Shown here: positions 55,011 through 63,302 of the stretch, in pieces | Layout of the letters: each line of letters begins with the position of its first letter | How positions within the stretch are numbered: position 1 is the stretch's first letter | NCBI RefSeq assembly: GCF_000332155.1 | Contig: NZ_KB235903.1 | Span: 63,166-127,165, forward strand | Direction of reading: 5' to 3' | DNA: 64,000 nucleotides | DNA from: Kamptonema formosum PCC 6407 | Lineage (GTDB): Bacteria > Cyanobacteriota > Cyanobacteriia > Cyanobacteriales > Microcoleaceae | The notes under the pieces: model-generated | What the model saw: only the letters and a program-made list of their open reading frames with translations | Told to the model about the DNA's origin: nothing | Databases searched by the model: none | Translations under genes and position numbers: made by a program

Positions 55011-57994
55011 CCTCTTCCGCAGTTTCCCTGTCCCAGATTCAAGCTTTTTTGGCAGAAACACCTCCGTTCGACCGACTTTCGGAGGCATCCCTGCAAGCTT
55101 TAGTGTCGAAATGTCAACTCCTGGGCTACCGAACGGGGCAACCCTTGTTAGAACGGGAAAGAATGCCGACTCAGGTGGCGATTATTTTTCAAGGTCAGGC
55201 CCGCCAATTGGGATATGACCAGCGATCGCAGCGCCTGGTAAGTTTGCGGTTGGTGGGGCCCAAAGAAGTTCTTGGCTGGGCTTCCTTGTTGCGGGGAGTC
55301 CCCTGCGAAACTGCCCTTGCTTCCACTGATGTGATTGCCATAATTTTATCAGCAGAAGATTTCTTGAGCTTCGTACAAACGGAGCCGGCACTCAGAGAAG
55401 CCTTTGGCGATCGCTGTTCCTTGAGCGAAGTTTTTGAACTGTGGAGCTTGGAATTACAGCGGCGAGCGGATGGGACATCCAACCTGAAAGAATTGACCCA
55501 GCAATCTTGGGCCGATGCGATCGTCCTCAACTTACCCAACGGTCAGAAAAAGAGTCAAGAACTCGCCAACCAACTTGACCCTGACCGGATTTGGCTAGTT
55601 AGCAGCGGTGTTATTGGGGACTTTCCCACAGGTAGCCGACTGTCTTTGGACGGAACCAACAGATCGTTAAAAGTAGAAGGCCCAAGAGGAGCTAGGTTAG
55701 TAGGCTTCCGGGAAGCCGTAATTTCCCAAGAGCAAGCGATCGCCATTGATGGCTCTCAGACAGCCTTAAAAGCCCCCTTAGATATCTCCGCAGTACCCGC
55801 AGCCCCCGAACTGGCGGCCCCCCAGACTCCCGATCCCGCCGTACCGTCAAAATTTCCGATTGTGCGGGGAAAAGGAACGATCGAGGCTCCCCTAGCCTGC
55901 TTCCAAATGTTGAGCAAGTATTTTGGGGTCAGATTTCGTCGGGATGTCACGCGCAAAGCTGTAGAAAATCAGTACAAAACCGCAGGCTCAATTACCTTGC
56001 AAGCCTGCGGTGCCATCATCCAAAGCATGGGCATTGTTCCCCAATTAGCGCAAGTGCCGGCTGATGCCATCAATCGGTTGAAAGCTCCGCTGATGATCAA
56101 GTGGGATGGAAGCTTTGCCATTATCTACAGCATCACCGAGCAAGAATTGGTGATGGCGGTGCCCGAACAAGGCATTGTCCGCAAGCGGGTAGCACAGTTT
56201 AGGGAAATCTGGGGTGAAGGCGGAGAAGTCCTGCTACTACAGGCTCCCCAAGCTGAACAAAAAGAGCAATTCAGCTTTTGGTGGTTTGTTCCAGCGCTTT
56301 CGGAACACAAAACAGTCTTTTTCGAGGTCTTACTTTCCTCGTTTTTCGTGCAGCTATTCGGTTTGGCTAACCCTCTAATCAGCCAGATTATTATTGATAA
56401 GGTACTGGGACAGCGCAGCGTTGACACCTTGGATGTCCTGGGGGCATTTTTGCTTGGAGTTGCCCTATTTGAAGGGTTGCTCAATGGTCTGCGTACCTTT
56501 TTGTTTATAGATACCACCAACCGCATCGATGTCAAACTTAGCGCAGAAGTGATCGACCACTTGCTCCGGCTTCCCCAAGGGTACTTTGACAATCGGCGGG
56601 TGGGAGACTTGGTATATAAATTCAGCATGATCGGTCAGATCCGCGAATTTATGACGGGGACAGCTCTGACAGTGGTGCTAGATGCGATCTTTTCGGTGGT
56701 TTATATCGCCGTTATGCTCTCTTACAGCGTGCAGCTAACCTTTGTCTCCTTGGCAGTTGTGCCAGTATTGGGTCTGATGATCGTCTTGATTAACCCGATG
56801 GTATTACGGCTGATCAAGAATAGAAATAATCGCTTTGCTGATGCCCAATCCTATTTAGTGGAAGTCGTCAGCGGGATTCAAACGGTTAAGGCTCAAAATA
56901 TTGAATTGAAAGCTCGGTGGGAGTGGTCGGGCCGTTATGCTAAATACGTCACGGCGAGTTTCAAGACAATTCTTACAGGTACGACGGCTGGTACTTTTAG
57001 TAGTTTTTTAAATCAGGTGGGCAACTTGGCTCAATTATGGGTGGGAGCCCACTTAGTGTTAAAAAATGAGATGACTTTGGGTCAGTTGATTGCCTTCCGA
57101 ATTATTACTGGTAACGTTACTGGAGCACTACTACGTTTTGTGAGCGTATGGCAGAGTTTCCAAGAAGTTTCGATGTCTATTGATATGCTCCGAGATGTCG
57201 TTGACTCGCCGACGGAGACGAGTGAGGAAGACCGGAACAATATCGGGATGCCAGCGATTAGAGGTTCGGTGAGATTTGAAGAGCTTTCTTTCCGTTTTCG
57301 TGAGAGTGGGCCGCTACAATTGGCGAATGTTAATTTAGAATTCCCTGCTGGCAGTTTTGTGGGGATTGTTGGCGGTTCCGGGTCTGGTAAAAGTACGCTG
57401 ATGAAGTTGTTGCAGCGTCTTTATGCGCCTCTAAGTGGTCGTGTTTTCGTTGACGATTATGATACGGCCAAGGTAGAACTGTATTCGCTTCGCAGTCAAA
57501 TCGGGGTGGTGCTGCAAGATACCTTGCTGTTTAACACCACAGTGCGGGAAAATATCGCCCTGAGCAATCCTGATGCTAGTGATGATGAGGTGATCAGGGC
57601 TGCGAAAATAGCGGTGGCTCACGATTTCATTATGGGCTTACCTGCTGGCTACAATACGGTGGTGGGAGAACGGGGCGGTTCGCTGTCTGGAGGTCAAAAA
57701 CAACGGATTGCGATCGCGCGGACTGTGCTTCAAAACCCCAAGCTACTGATTTTGGATGAAGCCACGAGCGCCCTCGACTATCACTCTGAGCGTCAAGTTT
57801 GTAATAACTTAGCTGAAGCTTTTCAAGGCAGAACGGTGTTTTTCATTACCCACCGTTTAACTACAGTCAGAAATGCTGATGTGATTATTATGATGGATCA
57901 AGGCTCTGTGGTGGAGCAAGGCCCCCACGATGAATTAATGGCTCTTAAAGGTCGTTACTATTGTCTGTTCCAACAACAGGAAGCGGCTCAGTAA
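55007..57994 (+). CDS. Type I secretion ABC exporter with cNMP-binding-like and inactive C39-like domains
   Basis: The 995-residue protein has four parts. Residues about 1-150 resemble a cyclic-nucleotide-binding (CAP-type) beta-roll (RLSEASLQALVSKCQLLGYRTGQPLL). Residues about 283-415 are a C39 peptidase-like domain. The catalytic region reads EAPLAC (293-298), with Ala where C39 Cys is expected and no catalytic His in WDGSFAIIYSI, so it looks substrate-binding as in HlyB. Six membrane helices follow at about 430-720. The ATPase has Walker A GGSGSGKS (789-796), signature SGGQKQR (894-) and LLILDEATSALD. It exports RTX-like proteins with the HlyD partner downstream. Confidence 0.92.
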   Translation: MTSSAVSLSQIQAFLAETPPFDRLSEASLQALVSKCQLLGYRTGQPLLERERMPTQVAIIFQGQARQLGYDQRSQRLVSLRLVGPKEVLGWASLLRGVPCETALASTDVIAIILSAEDFLSFVQTEPALREAFGDRCSLSEVFELWSLELQRRADGTSNLKELTQQSWADAIVLNLPNGQKKSQELANQLDPDRIWLVSSGVIGDFPTGSRLSLDGTNRSLKVEGPRGARLVGFREAVISQEQAIAIDGSQTALKAPLDISAVPAAPELAAPQTPDPAVPSKFPIVRGKGTIEAPLACFQMLSKYFGVRFRRDVTRKAVENQYKTAGSITLQACGAIIQSMGIVPQLAQVPADAINRLKAPLMIKWDGSFAIIYSITEQELVMAVPEQGIVRKRVAQFREIWGEGGEVLLLQAPQAEQKEQFSFWWFVPALSEHKTVFFEVLLSSFFVQLFGLANPLISQIIIDKVLGQRSVDTLDVLGAFLLGVALFEGLLNGLRTFLFIDTTNRIDVKLSAEVIDHLLRLPQGYFDNRRVGDLVYKFSMIGQIREFMTGTALTVVLDAIFSVVYIAVMLSYSVQLTFVSLAVVPVLGLMIVLINPMVLRLIKNRNNRFADAQSYLVEVVSGIQTVKAQNIELKARWEWSGRYAKYVTASFKTILTGTTAGTFSSFLNQVGNLAQLWVGAHLVLKNEMTLGQLIAFRIITGNVTGALLRFVSVWQSFQEVSMSIDMLRDVVDSPTETSEEDRNNIGMPAIRGSVRFEELSFRFRESGPLQLANVNLEFPAGSFVGIVGGSGSGKSTLMKLLQRLYAPLSGRVFVDDYDTAKVELYSLRSQIGVVLQDTLLFNTTVRENIALSNPDASDDEVIRAAKIAVAHDFIMGLPAGYNTVVGERGGSLSGGQKQRIAIARTVLQNPKLLILDEATSALDYHSERQVCNNLAEAFQGRTVFFITHRLTTVRNADVIIMMDQGSVVEQGPHDELMALKGRYYCLFQQQEAAQ

Positions 57995-58059
57995 AGTTTT
58001 GAGAGATTGCTTCAGTTTACTTCGTTCCTCGCAACGCTTCGCGCCGAGCAACTCTTAAC

Positions 58060-58093
58060 AACAGCAACTAACAACTAACAACTAACAACTAAC
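58060..58093. repeat. Heptamer array CAACTAA at the HlyD start
   Basis: Four tandem CAACTAA/AACAACT units end two bases before ATG 58095, where a ribosome-binding site would be expected. Confidence 0.85.
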
Positions 58094-58094
58094 C

Positions 58095-60095
58095 ATGAAA
58101 TCGGTAATACTTTCCGAACAACCCGTAATTCTAGAGAAACCTGCCATTTGGTCGCACGTATTTCTCTGGATGATTATGCTGATGACTACCTCGGCTCTAG
58201 TTTGGGCTTATCTTGCTAAAATTGAGCAAGCTGTCCCAGCAGTGGGTCAGTTGGAACTAAAAGATGGCTCCAGAGATATTCAAGCACCGACAACGGGAGC
58301 TGTGGTTAGACTTCACGTAGAAGATGGCGATCGCGTAGAGAAAAATCAACCCTTACTTACCTTTAGCCCTACTGCTCCTGGCGCTGATTTAGATTCTGTC
58401 AAGAAAGTTAAAGATGCCCTGGAAAAAGAAAATAAATTTTATGAGGATGTTGTCAACGGCAGAATTCAAGGCCCTCTACCATCTAATCTCGAATCAAGTA
58501 TTAAGGATCGGCAGAGCTTAATTTCGCAAAATCAAGTTTTGCAAGCCCTGATTGATGAGCTGTACCTAAATAGAGGAGGTGGCGGCAGTTTTGACCAAAG
58601 TCAACAAGGACTTTACATTAACTATCGCTCTGAATATCTGTCTCGCGTAGCAGCGGCTCAAGGACAGGTTCAGGAATTGGAAAAACAATTGAAGCAGGCT
58701 GTGGATGCTGAAACAGCAGCTAGAGATCAATTGCTAATAGCCAACCAACAATTAAATTATGCTCAGAAACAATTAGAAAATACCGAGCAGCAATTAAATT
58801 ATTCCCAAGAGCAATTAAAATCTGCCGAGCAGCAAAGAAGATTGGCTCAGGAACAATTAACGAAATCTCAAGAGGTGTTTAAGTCACAGAAAAACATTCT
58901 CGATCGGCTTGCCCCACTGGTGCAAGAAGGTGCGATCGCGGAACTTCAAAAAGAACGCCAAGATCAAGAAGTATTGAAAAGTGAAAGTGAAGTTCTCAGA
59001 CAGCAAGATCAAATTAAGCAACGCGAAGGTGAAATGAATTCGCGTAGAGGCGAAATTAACACCCGCAGAGGTGAAATCAATTCGCGCAGAGGTGAAATCA
59101 ATGCCCGCGAAGGTGAGTTCCAGAAAATTCAAGCAGAGATAGAGCGCCAGAAGGGGGAACAAGAACGCATTGTAGAGTCAATTAACCGCGCACAGGAACA
59201 GTTGCAAAATACTAAAGATGCCTGGGCTAGAGAGCTTTACACCAGAATTGCTGACAACCAAAAACAGATTGCCAGTAGCGATTCTCAGCTCAGTAGATTA
59301 AAACTCGAAAACCAGAAAAAACTGTCTGAGGTAAACGCTCAGTTGGAAAAGGCTCAACAAACTCGCGACACTCAATTAATGAAGGCTCCTATATCGGGGA
59401 TTATCTACGATCTCAAACCTTCATCGAAAGAGAAAGCTGAATTAGAGCTGAAGAATGATGATGTCTGTCAATACGTGATTACCTCTGTGATTAAGCCAGG
59501 GGAACCTCGGCCGCAAAGATGTAAGGAGGCTTACTATGAAGCACAACAAACTGAGAAACTGCTAAAAATTCTGCCTGATGAAAATGGGATTGAAGCAGTA
59601 GTTTATCTGGAAAACAGTAATGTAGCTTTGGTCTTGGATTCCTTGCGCCGGAAACGGGAAAAGTTGGAAAAATATAACGGCAAAGAATTAGATGGAGAGA
59701 AGATTGATTGTGAAAAAGGGAAAGCCTGTATTTGCCCTGAAAAGGAAGTAAATAGGCAAAAACTAGATTTAAATGCCTACGACTGCGTACCTGTAGAGGT
59801 TAATGTTGAAGCTTTCCCAGCGATGGAGTTTGGCACGGTACAGGGTGAAGTTACAAAGATTAGTAAGGATGCTGAAGCCCCTACTGAACTTCGCAAATAC
59901 TATGCCTTCAAAACTACAATCAAGTTGAAGAGTCAAAATTTTACTTTGAACAAGGGTAAGGAAAATCAAGTTGAGGTTGCCTTGCAGACCGGAATGGCTG
60001 TTAGTTCTAATATTAATATCGGCAAGCGTAGTGTCTTGCAGATGTTTGTTGACAGGTTTACCGGAAAGCTTGATACTTTCAAGAACGTCAAGTAA
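58095..60095 (+). CDS. HlyD-family membrane fusion protein
   Basis: The 666-residue periplasmic adaptor links the exporter to an outer-membrane channel. It has one N-terminal membrane span (about 22-42) and a lipoyl-like half (QAPTTGAVVRLHVEDGDRV near 55-75). A long coiled coil follows (about 100-420). A run of five near-identical heptads at residues 309-341 (RGEIN units) is encoded by 21-bp repeats. The returning lipoyl half (MKAPISGIIYDL) is near residue 430. The beta-barrel region holds an unusual Cys-rich insert (about residues 450-580, with DVCQYV, QRCKEA, DCEKGKACICPEK, YDCVPV). No ribosome-binding site is visible, because a heptamer array abuts the start. Confidence 0.9.
   Translation: MKSVILSEQPVILEKPAIWSHVFLWMIMLMTTSALVWAYLAKIEQAVPAVGQLELKDGSRDIQAPTTGAVVRLHVEDGDRVEKNQPLLTFSPTAPGADLDSVKKVKDALEKENKFYEDVVNGRIQGPLPSNLESSIKDRQSLISQNQVLQALIDELYLNRGGGGSFDQSQQGLYINYRSEYLSRVAAAQGQVQELEKQLKQAVDAETAARDQLLIANQQLNYAQKQLENTEQQLNYSQEQLKSAEQQRRLAQEQLTKSQEVFKSQKNILDRLAPLVQEGAIAELQKERQDQEVLKSESEVLRQQDQIKQREGEMNSRRGEINTRRGEINSRRGEINAREGEFQKIQAEIERQKGEQERIVESINRAQEQLQNTKDAWARELYTRIADNQKQIASSDSQLSRLKLENQKKLSEVNAQLEKAQQTRDTQLMKAPISGIIYDLKPSSKEKAELELKNDDVCQYVITSVIKPGEPRPQRCKEAYYEAQQTEKLLKILPDENGIEAVVYLENSNVALVLDSLRRKREKLEKYNGKELDGEKIDCEKGKACICPEKEVNRQKLDLNAYDCVPVEVNVEAFPAMEFGTVQGEVTKISKDAEAPTELRKYYAFKTTIKLKSQNFTLNKGKENQVEVALQTGMAVSSNINIGKRSVLQMFVDRFTGKLDTFKNVK
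59022..59120 (+). repeat. 21-bp tandem repeats coding RGEIN heptads
   Basis: Five 21-bp units, of the type CGCAGAGGTGAAATCAATTCG, encode consecutive heptads of the HlyD coiled coil (RRGEINS, RRGEINT, REGEM variants). Confidence 0.85.
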
Positions 60096-60143
60096 TGTTT
60101 TCAGGTTTGACTCTGAGGTTTTGAATTGATAATTAGGGAGACC

Positions 60144-60195
60144 ATCGTAACGCTGTCACCTGGTGGTAAATAACCGCCGGGGGCGGCGTTACGAT
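60144..60195. repeat. Palindromic element CGTAACGC...GCGTTACG, copy 2
   Basis: ATCGTAACGC (60144-60153) and GCGTTACGAT (60186-60195) are perfect 10-bp arms around an inner hairpin, GGTGGT then AAATA then ACCGCC. It separates hlyD-like from the next gene and could act as a terminator or mRNA-stability stem. Confidence 0.75.
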
Positions 60196-60216
60196 CGAAG
60201 GGTGCAACGCAGACTG

Positions 60217-61959
60217 ATGAAAAAAACTGCTTTATTGATTATCTATCTGATTCCACTTGCTTTACTGATGGGGTTTGTAGCTAGTTTTAGCGTCAATTTT
60301 CCTGTCCACGATCAATGGAGATTAGTTAGTCTTTTTGATAAAGTAGCTGTTGGCAATGCAACTTTTGAAGATTTTTGGGCTTTACATAGCAACCACCGAA
60401 TTGTATTCCCAAAAATAATTATTACAATTTTAGCTTTTATTTCTAACTGGAACATTAATTATGAAATTTGTTTAAGCATTTGTTTTTCTATAGTAACTTT
60501 TGCTGCTATGTACAAGTTATCCTCCAGTCAAGCTAAGAATCGAGGGGATAGTTTGTTTCATTTAGCTAATCTTTTAACTTGCCTGTGGGTGTTCTCTTTG
60601 GTTCAGCATGAAAACTGGCTATGGGGGTTTCAACTGGCTTGGTTTTTAGTAAATTTATGCGTGACGATTGCCATTTTTATTCTGAGTTTCGAGAGTAAAT
60701 TATTGCCTAACTTTAGATTATCTATTGCTGCTATATGTTGTGGAATAGCTAGTTTCTCACTGGCACAGGGTTTATTATCTTGGTTGGCTGTAATCCCTTC
60801 TGTTGTTGCTGTTGGGGGAAGTATTGCACAGATAAGAAAAAGATTGTCGATCTGGATACTCCTGTTTGTAGGAACTTGTACCTTATATCTTATTGATTAT
60901 CATCCGAAGCGTCAGCTTAGTATTATCTCACTGTTGGAAAAACCGCTAGTTACAGTAAACTATTTTTTTAATCTATTGGGTTCTCCAATTGTACGTTTAC
61001 CTGTTATCTCTGGCTTAGTAGGCTTAATCATATTTTTACTTTTTGTATTTTTTGTATTTCATTTTATCAAAAATTTTATTACAGCAAACTACGATCGCGA
61101 TCGCGATGCTGCGCCTTGGCTATCGCTAGGTTTGTTTTCAGTTTTATCTGCTATTTTTATTACGGTTGGGAGGGCAAGATTTGGAGCTAATCATGCTATA
61201 GAATCGTCAAGATATACAACAGTTTCGATATTTTTATTGATTGCTATAATTCAGTTATGGCTACTGTTTAACAAAGAAAATCATATAGTAAAAGTAAGGC
61301 TGTCACAACTTATATATAAAGTATTTGCTGGAATCCTAATCTGTATAATATTTCTTAATTCACAACAAGCGATCGCGCAATCTCAAGCTGCACTTTCTTA
61401 CAGACAAGGCAGTAAAACTTGCTTAGAGTTAATCAACTATCTAGAATCATCAATTTTTTTCGATAATTCACCCGATAGCTGCTTATGGGTAATGACTGAA
61501 AAAACGCAATTAGTGAGGGAAGGAGCAAAAATTATTGATAAAATAGGTTTTAGAAAATTAGCAAAAGATGTAGTTTTTACTAATAACCCTAATAAAATTT
61601 ACGGTTATATTGATAATCCACCGACAACAGAAAAGCCATTGATTATCAAAAAAAGCGGTACATTACGAGTTGCTGGGTGGGCGATTTTGCCTGATAAATT
61701 GGAACAGCCAAAAATCGCGTTGTTTTCCTACAACAATCAGAAATCTTTATTTGCCAGCGCTTATGTAAACTTAGATAGTAATGATGTTGCCAAGGCTTTA
61801 AACTCTAATCGCTACAAGCAAGCGAGATGGGGAATCACATTGTCAGCTAATTATCTTCCAATTGGCGAAACAACAATCAACGCTTGGGTGTATAATCCTG
61901 ACGGTAAGGAGTTTGTTAAGTTAAATGGTAGTGCTAAAATCATAGTGGAGGAGGAGTGA
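60217..61959 (+). CDS. Polytopic membrane protein, possible glycan-related
   Basis: From ATG 60217 the protein has 580 residues. It has about ten membrane spans in residues 1-410 and a C-terminal soluble domain with GTLRVAGWAILP and beta-strand pattern. An aqueous segment after the first span reads PVHDQWRLVSLFDKV, similar in position to the acidic loop of GT-C transferases. No family is named with confidence, and no clear DxD is seen. Its place after the secretion genes suggests envelope glycan assembly. An in-frame start at 60163 would lie inside the palindrome and is rejected. Its 3' end overlaps the convergent methyltransferase by 20 bp. Confidence 0.7.
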   Translation: MKKTALLIIYLIPLALLMGFVASFSVNFPVHDQWRLVSLFDKVAVGNATFEDFWALHSNHRIVFPKIIITILAFISNWNINYEICLSICFSIVTFAAMYKLSSSQAKNRGDSLFHLANLLTCLWVFSLVQHENWLWGFQLAWFLVNLCVTIAIFILSFESKLLPNFRLSIAAICCGIASFSLAQGLLSWLAVIPSVVAVGGSIAQIRKRLSIWILLFVGTCTLYLIDYHPKRQLSIISLLEKPLVTVNYFFNLLGSPIVRLPVISGLVGLIIFLLFVFFVFHFIKNFITANYDRDRDAAPWLSLGLFSVLSAIFITVGRARFGANHAIESSRYTTVSIFLLIAIIQLWLLFNKENHIVKVRLSQLIYKVFAGILICIIFLNSQQAIAQSQAALSYRQGSKTCLELINYLESSIFFDNSPDSCLWVMTEKTQLVREGAKIIDKIGFRKLAKDVVFTNNPNKIYGYIDNPPTTEKPLIIKKSGTLRVAGWAILPDKLEQPKIALFSYNNQKSLFASAYVNLDSNDVAKALNSNRYKQARWGITLSANYLPIGETTINAWVYNPDGKEFVKLNGSAKIIVEEE

Positions 61960-62626
61960 AAATTTTGGAAGCTTTGATAAACATTTGTCCTCCAAAAAAT
62001 TGCCAAAGTAAGGGCAGTTTTAGGTAAATTTTTAGAAGCAGAGGTGAGGCTGGTCTGCCTTTTGTGGAAAATGGTAAAAATCTCGGTATAATTAAGTCTA
62101 TTTTAAAACCTACGGTTTGTAAAAGTTCTTTAAGTGATAGATGAGTTATGGGTAATTGATGGTCGATAAAATCGTAATATTCTTTGAATGAGTATTTGAA
62201 ATTGGGTTGAACGATTAAGAGAGATCCTTGGGGTTTGAGAGAGTTTAAACAAAAGGAGAGAATTTCAATTAGCTCTTCTTTATTGCGTAGATGTTCAAAA
62301 AAATTGGAAATAAAAATTATATCAAATTCGTAAGCCAGTAATTTTTGTTGATTTACACTTAAAATATCCAAGTTAAGCACTTTGACATCAGTATTGGCAA
62401 ATAGTTGAGAATCAGGATTGAGATCGATTAAGTATTTGTCTTTGGCCTGGATTTGATTGATAAATTCGCAGTGACCTCCCCCAATATCTAAAATACTAGA
62501 ATCGGAGGAAACATATTTTTGTAAAAAATCGTCAATTAAAATTTTCCAGAGTCCAAGTTTAGATCGCATCTGTTTGGCATCAAAACGATTGGCATACAAC
62601 TTTTTTAGATATTCGTCTGGTTTCAT
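61940..62626 (-). CDS. Class I SAM-dependent methyltransferase
   Basis: The 228-residue enzyme has SSILDIGGGHCEFI (motif I, about 41-54), YLIDLNPDSQLF (acidic residue at the end of strand 2), FDIIFISNFFEHLRN and a final strand LKPQGSLLIVQPN. This is a Rossmann-like SAM fold, probably acting on small molecules or saccharides. It is convergent with, and overlaps by 20 bp, the polytopic membrane gene. The C-terminal residues (FFGGQMFIKASK) are unremarkable. The substrate is not evident; nearby sugar genes suggest a glycan. Confidence 0.85.
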   Translation of the reverse strand: MKPDEYLKKLYANRFDAKQMRSKLGLWKILIDDFLQKYVSSDSSILDIGGGHCEFINQIQAKDKYLIDLNPDSQLFANTDVKVLNLDILSVNQQKLLAYEFDIIFISNFFEHLRNKEELIEILSFCLNSLKPQGSLLIVQPNFKYSFKEYYDFIDHQLPITHLSLKELLQTVGFKIDLIIPRFLPFSTKGRPASPLLLKIYLKLPLLWQFFGGQMFIKASKIFTPPPL

Positions 62627-62753
62627 ACTAAAATAACTTTGGTAACTTGGTTACGGTGAATTGCCGCTGCCTAAAAATGCAGTGTTGCGTCAAAAATGCC
62701 TAAAGCCTGATACTATTAGGATTGCTACTCAGTTTACCACTTCTTCTAGAATC

Positions 62754-63302
62754 ATGAACATTGTATTTACTGAAATACCAGAAGTCTTGATAATTGAACC
62801 TCGCGTTTTTGGTGACGATCGCGGGTTCTTTTTTGAAAGTTTCAACCATCGCGCTTTTGCCGAAAAAACGGGAGTTAAAGCCGAGTTTGTGCAAGATAAT
62901 CATTCTAAATCAGCTCAAAATGTCCTACGAGGCCTTCATTATCAGATGCAGCAACCTCAAGGTAAATTAGTAAGAGTAGCAATGGGAGAAATATTTGATG
63001 TGGCGGTGGATATTAGGAAAAATTCTCCAACTTTTGGGCAATGGGTTGGCTATTTGCTAAGTGCCGAAAATAAGCGGCAATTGTGGGTTCCGGCGGGGTT
63101 TGCTCACGGTTTTTTAGTTGTCTCGGAGGTAGCGGAGGTGCTATATAAAACTACAGAATACTATGCACCTGAACACGAAAGGTGTATTCTGTGGAATGAC
63201 CCCGATTTAGCGATCGCGTGGCCGCTAGGAGATGCGACACCTATATTATCGGCAAAAGATCGATCGGGACAAACTTTGAAAACAGCGGAAGTTTTCTCAT
63301 AA
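62754..63302 (+). CDS. rfbC: dTDP-4-dehydrorhamnose 3,5-epimerase
   Basis: From ATG 62754 (MNIVFTEIPEVLIIEPRVFG) the protein has 182 residues, the normal length of RmlC. Motifs are DDRGFFFESFNHRAF, VQDNHSKS, LRGLHYQMQQPQGK with the catalytic His, VPAGFAHGFLV, and WNDPDLAIAWP. It epimerises C3 and C5 of the 4-keto sugar in dTDP-L-rhamnose synthesis. An in-frame start at 62661 adds 31 residues of no similarity to the family and is rejected. Its TAA stop shares its last A with the ATG of rfbD, so the two are translationally coupled. Confidence 0.95.
   Translation: MNIVFTEIPEVLIIEPRVFGDDRGFFFESFNHRAFAEKTGVKAEFVQDNHSKSAQNVLRGLHYQMQQPQGKLVRVAMGEIFDVAVDIRKNSPTFGQWVGYLLSAENKRQLWVPAGFAHGFLVVSEVAEVLYKTTEYYAPEHERCILWNDPDLAIAWPLGDATPILSAKDRSGQTLKTAEVFS

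Noticed and set aside
55883-55900. Active C39 peptidase in the exporter
   Set aside because: The catalytic Cys position is Ala (EAPLAC) and the catalytic His is not found, so double-glycine cleavage is unlikely.
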